Positions 41,749-51,500 of a DNA stretch of 64,000 nt are shown one piece after another. A program made the translations under genes and the position numbers. This DNA is from Brasilonema sennae CENA114 (GTDB taxonomy: Bacteria > Cyanobacteriota > Cyanobacteriia > Cyanobacteriales > Nostocaceae). The notes below the pieces were generated by a model. The model was given only the letters and a program-made list of their open reading frames with translations. It made no database searches and was not told the origin of the DNA. Where the stretch lies: assembly GCF_006968745.1 (NCBI RefSeq), contig NZ_CP030118.1, positions 6,592,284 through 6,656,283 of the forward strand, in the 5' to 3' direction. Numbering within the stretch: the stretch's first letter is position 1; each line of letters begins with the position of its first letter.

Positions 41749-42546
41749 ATGAATCAAGAAAGTTTCACTACAAGTCAGTTGGGATTACCAATATTAGAGG
41801 TGAAAAATCTCACTCGCCGTTTTGGGGGATTAGTAGCGGTTAATGACGTCTCTTTCACAATAACTCAGTTTGAAATATTTGGACTCATTGGTCCCAACGG
41901 GGCTGGTAAGACAACTTTGTTTAATTTGATGACAGGCTTTATCACACCTTCTAGTGGACAATTACTTTATCATGGTGCCGATTTTTCTCAATTACATCCT
42001 CACCAAATTGCAAGTTTAGGTATTGGACGAACATTCCAAAATATTCGCTTATTTGCTGAACTATCAGCATTAGAAAATGTGAGAATTGCGCGTGATTGCC
42101 GTATCAAAACTAATACGTTTAAAGGTATTTTCGGATTGCCACCGGCTCCTAGGGAAGAACAAAAAAGTAAGCAAAAAGCTTTAGAATTACTAGAGCTTGT
42201 TGGTTTAGGTGAGCGTCTTGACGAAAAGGCTAAAAATTTTTCCTATGGCGACCAAAGACGACTAGAAATTGCCCGTGCCCTTGCCTTAGAACCGCAAATT
42301 TTACTGTTAGACGAACCAGCAGCAGGCATGAACCCTAATGAAAAGCAACAACTAAGTAAATTTATCCGTAATCTACGGGACAAATTCCACTTGACGATAA
42401 TTCTTATTGAGCATCATGTCCCCTTGGTTATGGGTTTGTGTGACCGTATTGCTGTCTTAGATTTTGGTCAGTTGATTGCTTTGGGGGAACCATCTGTTGT
42501 TAGAAGTAACCAAGCTGTTATTGAAGCGTATTTAGGTAACGATTAA
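41749..42546 (+). CDS. livG: LivG-type ATPase
   Basis: 265 residues. Walker A GPNGAGKTTLFNLMTG, the LivG-specific GIGRTFQNIRLF, signature FSYGDQRRLEIARAL, Walker B LLLDEPAAGMNP and His switch IEHHVPLVMGLCD. It powers the importer together with the second ATPase. It starts 19 bp after the LivM-type permease. Confidence 0.93.
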   Translation: MNQESFTTSQLGLPILEVKNLTRRFGGLVAVNDVSFTITQFEIFGLIGPNGAGKTTLFNLMTGFITPSSGQLLYHGADFSQLHPHQIASLGIGRTFQNIRLFAELSALENVRIARDCRIKTNTFKGIFGLPPAPREEQKSKQKALELLELVGLGERLDEKAKNFSYGDQRRLEIARALALEPQILLLDEPAAGMNPNEKQQLSKFIRNLRDKFHLTIILIEHHVPLVMGLCDRIAVLDFGQLIALGEPSVVRSNQAVIEAYLGND

Positions 42547-42839
42547 GGATATGAAATCAGTGAACAGTGAGTCCAGTGCTGCAGAGAGAAGTGCCTTGCG
42601 CGGGTTCCCCGCGTTGTGGCAACTAGCCCCGAAGGGGGCGCTACGCAAACGGAGAGGGTTTCCCGACAGAGGCATCTGGTGAGACAGCGCTGCAGGAGGG
42701 TCTCCCTCCGTAGGCGACTGCGTTCGCGTAGCGTCTCCGCAGGAGATACCCGAAGGGCGAACCCGAAGGGTTAACAGTAAACAGTAAACATTTATTTGAT
42801 AACTGTTTACTGATAAATTTTAATCACGAATGTAGACAA
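42547..42839. repeat. GC-rich composite repeat between the two ATPase genes
   Basis: About 290 bp. The core (roughly 42572-42770) includes GAGGGTTTCCCGACAGAGGC, CAGCGCTGCAGGAGGG and GCGTTCGCGTAGCGTCTC, segments that recur near 47.8, 61.5, 61.7 and 63.96 kb. It sits inside an otherwise tight operon and may affect expression of the last gene. Short ACAGTAAACAGTAAACA direct repeats follow. Confidence 0.7.
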
Positions 42840-43580
42840 ATGAATACAGATGTTTTAAATAATCAACAAGATTTTCCAATATTAGAAATCAAAGACCTTT
42901 ATGTTAATTATGGGGGAATTGAAGCTCTACAAAAAATTAACTTATTCGTGAACAATGGTGAGGTTGTTACCCTCATAGGTGCTAATGGTGCTGGCAAAAC
43001 GACGACTCTCCGCGCTATTTCCAAAATAATTAATCCTCGCCACGGCACAATTATGTACAGCGGACGCAATATTACGCGTCGCCAACCTCATGAAGTTGTA
43101 CAATTGGGGATTGCCCACTGTCCTGAAGGAAGAAGAGTATTAGCTCGGCAAACAGTTTTAGATAATTTACTTTTGGGTGCTTATATTCGCTCTAATCAAA
43201 CAGAGGTGAGAAATGATATTCAGTACCAATTTGAGATGTTCCCGCGTTTAGCACAAAGGCGTCATCAACTTGCAGGAACTCTCAGTGGTGGTGAACAACA
43301 AATGTTAGCAATAGCTCGTGCTTTGATGAGTAAACCTAAACTTTTGCTTTTAGATGAGCCTAGCTTAGGTTTAGCACCAACAATTGTTCGTGAAATTTTC
43401 AGTATTATTCAGAATCTGCGTGCAACAGGCGTTACTATCCTTCTAGTTGAACAAAACGCCAATCTTGCCCTACAAATTGCAGACCGTGGTTATGTATTAG
43501 AAGCAGGTTGCATTACATTATCAGGTGCAGCATCACAATTAATTACTGATGAGCGAGTGAAAAAAGCTTATTTGGGTTGA
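42840..43580 (+). CDS. livF: LivF-type ATPase
   Basis: 246 residues. Walker A GANGAGKTTTLRAI, GIAHCPEGRRVLARQTVLDN (LivF-specific), signature LSGGEQQMLAIARAL and Walker B LLLDEPSLGLAP. It is the second ATPase of the importer, separated from the first by repeat DNA. It is intact, so the transporter should be complete. Confidence 0.93.
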   Translation: MNTDVLNNQQDFPILEIKDLYVNYGGIEALQKINLFVNNGEVVTLIGANGAGKTTTLRAISKIINPRHGTIMYSGRNITRRQPHEVVQLGIAHCPEGRRVLARQTVLDNLLLGAYIRSNQTEVRNDIQYQFEMFPRLAQRRHQLAGTLSGGEQQMLAIARALMSKPKLLLLDEPSLGLAPTIVREIFSIIQNLRATGVTILLVEQNANLALQIADRGYVLEAGCITLSGAASQLITDERVKKAYLG

Positions 43581-43813
43581 TGAAGCCGTGCAGTCAAAAA
43601 AATATACCAAAAGATAGTTGATTCAACGAGTGCCTACGTTTTTTGATAGAAAATACATGGGATGACTTGTCGCTGTTTAATGACTTTAGTGAAAAGGAAA
43701 AAGTTATTTGAGCATTTAGACCAGTTGCAACATACAACAGCAACCCTGTGTCCTTAAAATTATATATAGAAAGCTTTCGTGATCATCGCTCACACCAGTC
43801 AGTTGTTGATTTT
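43581..43813. other. Spacer after the liv operon
   Basis: Unremarkable AT-rich sequence leading into the foldback element at 43814. No terminator with a T-run was seen. Confidence 0.3.
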
Positions 43814-43982
43814 CTCAGATCTTGCACCTTCCCCTGAGTACGCCTTGAACTCAAGTTCAAGGCTTATAACCAAAGTCCGTTAAAACGGACTGGTATGTAT
43901 ATTCAGTAAGCTTTAGCTTACTTGAACTTTGAGCCAAGAAATTTATTTCTTGGCGGGCCCAAAAGCTGGTGCAAGATCTCAG
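43814..43982. mobile_element. Foldback (MITE-like) element, left of the hybrid kinase
   Basis: 169 bp bounded by CTCAGATCTTGCACC and its near-exact inverse GGTGCAAGATCTCAG. The interior is a string of small hairpins: CCTTGAAC/GTTCAAGG (43843), AGTCCGTT/AACGGACT (43874), GTAAGCT/AGCTTAC (43906) and GCCAAGAAAT/ATTTCTTGGC (43933). The same ends and hairpins recur inverted at 47850-48197 on the other side of the kinase gene. Confidence 0.75.
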
Positions 43983-44023
43983 TTTTCAAATCCTAATTTT
44001 TTCACCAGTTCCCCTAGAACTAA

Positions 44024-47000
44024 ATGTTGCCTGAACACTCCTTACCGAAACTACCTCTCCCAATCACTGACACAAACCGGTTGGCAGTACTCCATCGGTA
44101 CGATATCCTGGATACTCCGCCGGATGCTGCATTTGATGATCTGACGCAATTAGCAGCTCAGATTTGCCAAACTCCAGTCGCGCTTATTACTTTTGTGGAT
44201 GCTGATCGCCAGTGGTTTAAGTCGAGCTTTGGAGTGCAAATGACGGAATTACCATTGGATATAGGGTTTTGTCCTGCTATTGTTCAAACGGGAGACTCGT
44301 TAATCATTCCAGATACGCAAGCAAATCCAGAGTTTGCCACAAATTTAGCAGTGTCTGATAACGGTCTACGTTTCTATACAGGAGTTCCCCTGACCACGTC
44401 AGACGGCTATGTTGTTGGAACGCTGTGTGTGCTGGATTTTGTTCCACGTCAGATGAGTGAAAAGCAAATCAATGGCTTACGCATTTTAAGTCGTCAAGTG
44501 ATGACGCAACTAGAACTACGGCTGTCTGCTCGGAAAGTGGCTCAAACGAATATAGCATTGACTGCTGTATCTGCTGGTGTTGCAACAAGCGTAGGAGAAA
44601 CGTTTCTTTACTCGCTCGTGCAACATTTGAGTAAGGCGTTAGGCGTGAAGTATGCTTACATTGGGTTGTTAGCAAAGCATGAACCAGAAGTGATTGAAGC
44701 GATCGCAGTCTGTGCAGATGGACGCATCGTAGACAACTTCGAGTATTTGCTGCGCGACACCCCTTGCCAAGAAGTCATCCAGCAACGCAAGCTGTGCTGC
44801 TATCCCCACAACGTGCAGCAGCAGTTTCCAGACGCCCCCCTGTTGGCTCCATTTCAGGTGGAAAGTTATGCCGCAATTCCCTTCTACGACTCGACAGGTG
44901 CTGCACTCGGTTTGCTGGGTGTGATGGACGACAAACCTTTAGAGGCGATTGCATTAACCGAATCACTCCTAACAATCTTTGCTGTACGGATTGCTACAGA
45001 ATTAGAACGACAGCTAGCAGAGACATTGCTGTACGACAGTCAACACCGAGTTCAAAACCTGCTTGCCAATATGCCAGGGATGGTGTACAGGTATGTTCCT
45101 GGTGTAGATGGTTCAAGTCGCTTTGTTTTCGTTAATTATGGCTGCTACGACTTGTTTGAAATAGAACCAGAAACTGCACTTCAAGATGCCAATTCCATTT
45201 GGGACTTAATCCACCCAGAAGACTTAGCCTCGTTTCAAGTGTCGGTTGCTTATGCGATTGAGCATTTTCTGCCGTGGGACTGGGTGGGACGTGTGATCAC
45301 CCCTTCAGGGCGACTCAAGTGGATTCAAGGTCGATCCAGTGCAGAGGAAACCTTAGATGGAATTGCATGGGATGGCTGGCTAATTGATATTACTGAACGC
45401 AAGCGCGTTGAAGCAGCCTTAGGAGAACGCGATCAACAGCTTAAACTTGCACTTGAAACCAGTAAGCTTGGCTCCTGGCAACTTGATCTCAAGACAAACG
45501 TTTTATCTGTCTCTAACCAATGCAAAATGAACTTTGGTGTTCCACTTTCATCTGAGTTTTCGCACCAGATTTTGATGCAACGGATCCATCCAGATGATCG
45601 GGCTTGGGTGCAAGCAGCGATACAAGACTCAATCGTTAATCGCACTGATTACGATGTGGAGTACCGCACCGTTTGGGACGATGCTAGTATTCACTGGGCG
45701 CTGGTGCGAGGTTGTCCGATTTATGACAGAGCAGGCAATCCTGAGCGTATGATGGGTATGTCAATGGACATCACTGCTCGCAAACAAGCTGAAGCTACTC
45801 TGCGAGAAAGCGAAGCGCGATTACAGTTTGTGCTCGACTCTTGCCAGATTGGTGAGTGGGATTTAGATTTGACGACTCAACCTTATAGCGCGAGGCGATC
45901 ACTCAGACACGACCAAATTTTTGGTTATGACTCACTGCTGCCAGAATGGAGTTACGAAATCTTCTTAACATACGTTCACCCTGATGATCGAGCTTCTGTT
46001 GCTCAAAAGTTCCAGCACACGCTCTCAACTTGGGCAGATTGGGATTTTGAATGCAGAATTATCAGCTCGGATGGACAACTTCGTTGGATTTGGGCGAAGG
46101 GTAGTGTTTACCGAGACGCGGACAACATTCCGTCCCGATTGCTAGGAGTGGTGGTTGATTTTACCGAACGTAAACAAGCACAAGCGTCACTGCGCGAAAG
46201 CGAAGAATTAAATCACCAAATTTTGGAGAGCAGCTACGACTGTATCAAGGTATTGGACTTAGATGGAAAAATACTCTACATCAATTCAGGTGGGCAGCGT
46301 TTACTAAATATTTGTGACTTGGGCTGTTATCTCAACAGCGATTGGATACAATTTTGGCAAGGTGAGGACCGACAAGCAGCACAAGCTGCGATCAGAGCGG
46401 CGTTATCAGGTGGTGTAGGTCGATTTCAAGGTTACTGTCCCACCGCCGATGGAATTCCAAAATGGTGGGAAGTGATGATTTCGCCGATTTTAGATTCCAC
46501 AGGAGAGGCAGAACGACTGCTGTCCATTTCACGGGACATAACTGATCGCATTCAATTTGACATAGAACGAGATCGTATCCTTGCTCAAGAACAACAAGCA
46601 AGGGCAGAAGCTGAACGAGCAAACCGTATCAAAGACGAATTTTTAGCAGTCCTCTCCCACGAATTACGCACACCGCTTAATCCAATTCTGGGATGGTCAA
46701 AACTTCTGCAACAGGGTAAACTCGATGCTGCAAAAACGGCTAACGCCCTTGCTACAATTAATCGCAACGCCAAATTGCAGGTGCAGCTGATTGACGATCT
46801 CCTCGACGTCTCCCGAATTCTGCGCGGCAAGTTGAGCTTGACGATAACACCTGTTAATCTTAGCACGGTAATTTGTGCCGCCCTCGAAACAGTTCGATTA
46901 GCCGCAGAAGCAAAATCGCTACAGATTCAAACAACCATCCCGGAAGCAGTCGGCACAGTTAACGGTGATGCCGGACGATTACAACAAGTGGTATGGAATC

Positions 47001-47848
47001 TCCTAACCAATGCAGTGAAATTTACTCCTGCAGGCGGACAAATAGCTGTTGAATTAACCCAAGTAGGAAGTAACGCCCAAATCCAAGTCAAAGACACAGG
47101 AAAAGGAATTGGTTCTGACTTTTTGCCGTACGTGTTTGAGCATTTCCGCCAAGAAGATGGAGCAACAACACGCAAGTTTGGCGGGCTGGGGTTAGGGCTG
47201 GTGATCGTCCGGCAAATAGTTGAAATGCACGGTGGAACTGTCACAGTAGATAGTCCTGGTGAAGGGCAAGGAGCCACCTTTACTGTTCAAATTCCGCTTG
47301 CTTGCCAGTCAAATGAACTACCTACTCCACAGCAATCATCATCTCATACAGGCGACTTGAGCGGCATTCGCATCTTAGTGGTAGATGATGAGGCAGATTC
47401 GCGGCAGTTCGTCGCTTTTATTTTAGAGCAAGCAAATGCGATTGTTACAAGCGTTGGATCTGGGATTGATGCACTCCAAGCTTTTTCCCAATCAATTCCC
47501 GATATCATCGTCAGCGATATTGGAATGCCAGAGATGGATGGCTACATGATGATGCGTCAAATTCGTGCCCTTCCGGTTGAGCAAGGTGGACAGGTTCCGG
47601 CGATCGCCTTGACAGCTTATGCTGCAGAAGTTGATCAAGAGCGAGCGATCGCAGCAGGATTTCTACATCACATTGCCAAACCAATTGATCCAGATGCTGT
47701 GCTTGCGATCGTTCTTAACACCACATGTGTTAGGAAACACAGGGGTGTAAGGGGAGCCAGTGCCGGGGTGAGGCAGTCTGGTCTTGGGGGTTTCCCCCAT
47801 GAGGAACTGCCGAAAGGGTTCCCCGACTTGAGGCATCTGGCGTTGTAA
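44024..47848 (+). CDS. Hybrid sensor histidine kinase (GAF-GAF-PAS x4-HisKA-HATPase-REC)
   Basis: 1274 residues, soluble. Domains in order: GAF about 30-165 (LITFVDADRQWFKSSFG); second GAF about 185-335; four PAS/PAC units about 345-850 (each ending in DITERK-type motifs); HisKA with the phospho-His in LSHELRTPLNPI (about 878); HATPase with NLLTNAVKF, DTGKGIG and GGLGLGLVIV; a receiver domain about 1120-1235 (ILVVDDEADSR, VSDIGMPEMDGY, IAKP). It senses an unknown signal and can pass phosphate internally. The last 44 residues after VLAIVLN are Gly/Arg/Pro-rich and encoded by repeat DNA. The gene lies between two inverted foldback elements. Confidence 0.93.
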   Translation: MLPEHSLPKLPLPITDTNRLAVLHRYDILDTPPDAAFDDLTQLAAQICQTPVALITFVDADRQWFKSSFGVQMTELPLDIGFCPAIVQTGDSLIIPDTQANPEFATNLAVSDNGLRFYTGVPLTTSDGYVVGTLCVLDFVPRQMSEKQINGLRILSRQVMTQLELRLSARKVAQTNIALTAVSAGVATSVGETFLYSLVQHLSKALGVKYAYIGLLAKHEPEVIEAIAVCADGRIVDNFEYLLRDTPCQEVIQQRKLCCYPHNVQQQFPDAPLLAPFQVESYAAIPFYDSTGAALGLLGVMDDKPLEAIALTESLLTIFAVRIATELERQLAETLLYDSQHRVQNLLANMPGMVYRYVPGVDGSSRFVFVNYGCYDLFEIEPETALQDANSIWDLIHPEDLASFQVSVAYAIEHFLPWDWVGRVITPSGRLKWIQGRSSAEETLDGIAWDGWLIDITERKRVEAALGERDQQLKLALETSKLGSWQLDLKTNVLSVSNQCKMNFGVPLSSEFSHQILMQRIHPDDRAWVQAAIQDSIVNRTDYDVEYRTVWDDASIHWALVRGCPIYDRAGNPERMMGMSMDITARKQAEATLRESEARLQFVLDSCQIGEWDLDLTTQPYSARRSLRHDQIFGYDSLLPEWSYEIFLTYVHPDDRASVAQKFQHTLSTWADWDFECRIISSDGQLRWIWAKGSVYRDADNIPSRLLGVVVDFTERKQAQASLRESEELNHQILESSYDCIKVLDLDGKILYINSGGQRLLNICDLGCYLNSDWIQFWQGEDRQAAQAAIRAALSGGVGRFQGYCPTADGIPKWWEVMISPILDSTGEAERLLSISRDITDRIQFDIERDRILAQEQQARAEAERANRIKDEFLAVLSHELRTPLNPILGWSKLLQQGKLDAAKTANALATINRNAKLQVQLIDDLLDVSRILRGKLSLTITPVNLSTVICAALETVRLAAEAKSLQIQTTIPEAVGTVNGDAGRLQQVVWNLLTNAVKFTPAGGQIAVELTQVGSNAQIQVKDTGKGIGSDFLPYVFEHFRQEDGATTRKFGGLGLGLVIVRQIVEMHGGTVTVDSPGEGQGATFTVQIPLACQSNELPTPQQSSSHTGDLSGIRILVVDDEADSRQFVAFILEQANAIVTSVGSGIDALQAFSQSIPDIIVSDIGMPEMDGYMMMRQIRALPVEQGGQVPAIALTAYAAEVDQERAIAAGFLHHIAKPIDPDAVLAIVLNTTCVRKHRGVRGASAGVRQSGLGGFPHEELPKGFPDLRHLAL

Positions 47849-47849
47849 G

Positions 47850-48197
47850 CTCAGATCTTGCATCATATAGCAGGGAGCAGGGAGCAGCTTTAATAGTTGA
47901 TGTCCTAATCTACCTGGCAACTGCTATAACTTTCGTCCGCCAAGAAATAAATTTCTTGGCTCAAAGTTTACAGCAGTTTTCATATGAATAGACCACAAAT
48001 CGTAGGGTGGGCATTGCTCAGAAAAGCCTATGTAATAGACATTTGAGATCTTAGTGAGCAATGCCCACCTTACAGAAAACGGCTGTAAGTCCGTTAAAAC
48101 GGACTCTTGTTAGTTTTTGAGTCCGTTTTAACGGACTTGGGTTATTAGCCTTGAACTTGAGTTCAAGGCATACTATCGCTGAGGTGCAAGATCTCAG
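47850..48197. mobile_element. Foldback (MITE-like) element, right of the hybrid kinase
   Basis: 348 bp, starting one base after the kinase stop. Ends CTCAGATCTTGCATC and GGTGCAAGATCTCAG match the 43814-43982 element. The internal hairpins (CCAAGAAATA, AGTCCGTT, CTTGAACTTGAG) are the same but in opposite order. A second element (47971-48085) is nested inside and accounts for part of the extra length. Confidence 0.75.
47971..48085. mobile_element. Small IS630-derived MITE nested in the foldback element
   Basis: 115 bp flanked by TA on both sides. The left end CAGCAGTTTTCATATGAATA matches the left end of the IS630 element at 53657 with one mismatch. The right end GAAAACGGCTG is the inverted counterpart. 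Inside is a 15-bp stem, GGTGGGCATTGCTCA (48006-48020 with 48055-48069). No coding capacity; the transposase would have to be supplied in trans. Confidence 0.75.
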
Positions 48198-48573
48198 TAA
48201 GGGAAAAAGTATTTCTTTCATTCGTAGAAAATCCTACTGATGGATTTCCATAACAAGTACCAATGAGTATTGGTACTATGTTCCTCTTGTCACAATATTG
48301 CCATTTTCTTGACATTCTCGCGCCATACAAACCGATTAAACTTCTTGGTTGTGTAGAGAAGTTCAATTATCCCTACACTATCTTTCTTCACAAATGTCTT
48401 TCTAATTTAAAACAAGAAGCCGTTCTGAACGCCTTTTTTACTAGCTTGAAAATCAAGGAAATTCGTGTGTCAAAAAATTGAAATCGTATTGTTATTTATT
48501 GTCGCTTTAGCTCTTTACAAGTGGCATAGTAGGCGTCGCACTCAATTCAAATACTTGTCATATCAGGTGTCTA
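48198..48573. other. Upstream region of the Pls-type gene
   Basis: About 375 bp of AT-rich DNA that should carry the promoter of the synthetase gene. A 72-codon frame (48263-48481) lacks a ribosome-binding site and protein-like composition and is not called. Confidence 0.35.
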
Positions 48574-51500
48574 ATGGAAAATAAATATTCTAAATTCAAC
48601 ACGCAACAGTATTCCAAAACAAATGATTCTATAAATACTCAATTTTATAAGCTAGGAAAACCACCACAACGTCTTCACTACTTTTTTGAAACACAATGTG
48701 ATGCCAACCCCGACATTACTGCTCTTATCTGCGATACAGAACGTCTGAGTTACGCTGAGCTGGACGCACGAGCTAATCAGTTAGCTAATTACCTTTTGCG
48801 TAGAGGTATCCGTTCAGGGAGCAGGGTTGGTATTTTGCTCGAACGCTCGGTTAACACTTATGTGACATTGCTGGCGATACTAAAGTGTGGTGCTGCGTTT
48901 GTACCGCTTGACCCGTCCTTCCCGCAAGACAGAATTGCCTTCATTGCTGAAAATGCGTCCCTGAATCTGTTGGTAACAACTAGTCAGTTTGTTGACATAA
49001 CTGCCGGAGTGTGCTGCCAAGTCTTGTTGCTTGATGCTGTAGCCGGAGCGATAGCAATTCAACCAGCAAACCGTATTGCAATTGCAGACTCTGTTGACGA
49101 ACTTTGCTACATCATTTACACCTCAGGCTCAACAGGTCGTCCCAAAGGTGTTGCAGTTAATCATTCCAGCATCTGTAATTTTCTTACGGTATGTACACCA
49201 ATTTATGGTGTGACTTGTGGCGATCGCGTCTATCAAGGTATGATTCTTGCCTTCGATTTCTCGATTGAGGAAATTTGGCCCACCTTTATCGTCGGTGCAA
49301 CGCTAGTGGCTGGTCCAACCAATCACCGACGACTTGGTTCTGAACTCACCGATTTTCTGATTGAGCACGCGATAACGGTGATGTACTGTGTACCCACACT
49401 GTTGGCAACTATTGATCGTGATCTGCCTTTACTGCGGACTTTAATAGTTGGCGGTGAAGCTTGTCCCCAATATCTGGTAGAACGCTGGAGCCGACCAGAA
49501 CGACGGATGCTCAACACCTACGGACCGACTGAGACAACAGTCACTGCACTCTGGACGGAACTATTTCCTGATCAGCCGGTGACAATCGGCAAACCTTTAC
49601 CCACTTATAGCGTCTATATTCTGGATGAGCAGTTGCATCCAGTTCCTTCCGGGGAAGCGGGGGAAATCTGCATTGGCGGTATTGGTGTTGCACAAGGTTA
49701 TGTCAACTTGCCGGAACAAACCGCCGCCAAGTTTGTCTGCGATCCATTTGAGCAGAACGATCCTCAAGCAAGGTTGTACCGGACGGGTGATCTGGGGCGA
49801 GTAACACCCAACGATGAAATTGAATATTTAGGACGCATTGACACTCAAGTCAAAATCAGGGGTTACCGCATTGAGTTGACGGAAATTGAGACAGTTTTGT
49901 TAGAAACCCCAGACGTTGAAAATGCTATTGTCTCTTTGGTGTCTATTAGCACAACTGTTGAGGAATTGGTCGCCTACATCACACTGCGTGTTCCTGTTGC
50001 CGATTCTGAAGAACTGAAAAATCGTTTGCATACAGTATTAAGGCACCGCTTACCCAGTTACATGGTGCCAGCTTTCATCGAAATTTTGGATACCATTCCG
50101 ACGCTACCCAACGGTAAGGCAGACCGCTCAAAGTTGCCTGCGCCAACCCAAAGGATGCAACGTCAGCATCGTAGTGATCAGACGCTGCCCGTCACCTTAT
50201 CAAAGCAGGAGTCGGCGATTGCCAACATCTGGCAAAAGCTTTTTCCCCACGCCCAAATTTCTATAAAGGATGACTTCTTCCTCGACTTGGGAGGACACTC
50301 ACTTTTGGCTGCCAGCTTGGTGTCTCAATTGCGAGAGCAACCTGAGTTTAGTCACGTCTCCATGCTTGATGTCTATCAATGCCCTACCATTGCTGGATTA
50401 GCAACCCGGTTGACGCAACAAACAGCTTTGCCAAATGTTCCAACTGCCCCTCTTCCCTTCCATCGTACGAGTCGCAAACGCTACCTGAGGAGCGTAACCG
50501 TTCAGGCATTAGGACTAATAGTCATTCTATTTTGCTTTGCCTTACAGTGGTTGCTACCTTATCTAACCTACACTTGGATGCAGGAGAACGACGCCAGCAA
50601 TCTTCAGTCCGCTTTCTTGTCCATCGCTACTTTGGCAGGAATTATTCCCTTAATGCTTGGGTTCTCCATTGTTGCGAAGTGGCTGCTTCTAGGACAAGTG
50701 AAGCCAGGAAAGTATCCGCTTTGGGGCAGTTTTTACTTGCGCTGGTGGTTTGTCAAGAACTTGCTATCGATTACACCATTGCACTTCTTGAGTGGTACTC
50801 CGTTGCTCAATGTCTACTACCGACTGCTAGGAGCTAAAATCGGAACCAATGTTTACCTGAATTCGGTTAATATCGATGTTCCTGACTTGGTAAGTATTGG
50901 TGCAGATAGTAGCCTTGGCTACGAAGCACGATTGCTAAATGCTACACTGGAACACGGTTGGCTGGAAATTGGTTCGATTAAGATTGGCAATCGTTGCTTT
51001 GTCGGTGCTAGTGCTGTACTAAGCCAAAACACAATCATCGAAGAAAATGCCAGTCTGGAAGATTTATCAATGCTGCCACCGCTGCAACGGATTCCAGCAA
51101 GGGAAGTTTGGGCTGGTTCTCCTGCTGCTAAAGTGGGAATCAACGAAAGCAAAATGATATCCCGTCCTGCGCGACTGCGACGAATTTATTTTGGCACTCT
51201 CCAGGCAATTTTATTGCTGACGCTACCAATTTTAGAACTTCTGCCAATTCTTCCTGGAGTCGAGCAAATGTACTCCATTAGTGATCAGAAACATTGGCTG
51301 CTTTTGTCACCTTTGATAGCCTTATCGTTTGTCATCTTGATGGCATTACAAATTGCCGCACTCAAGTGGTTAATCGTTGGACGCGTCAAACCTGGCTCAT
51401 ATCGCTTAGACAGTCATCGTTACGTAAGATTGTGGTATGTTGATAAGCTGATGGCATTGAGCCTCGATATTATTCGTCCGCTTTACGCCACCCTGTATCT

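Noticed and set aside
48263..48481. 72-codon plus-strand frame before the Pls-type gene
   Set aside because: No ribosome-binding site, AT-driven composition, no family resemblance.
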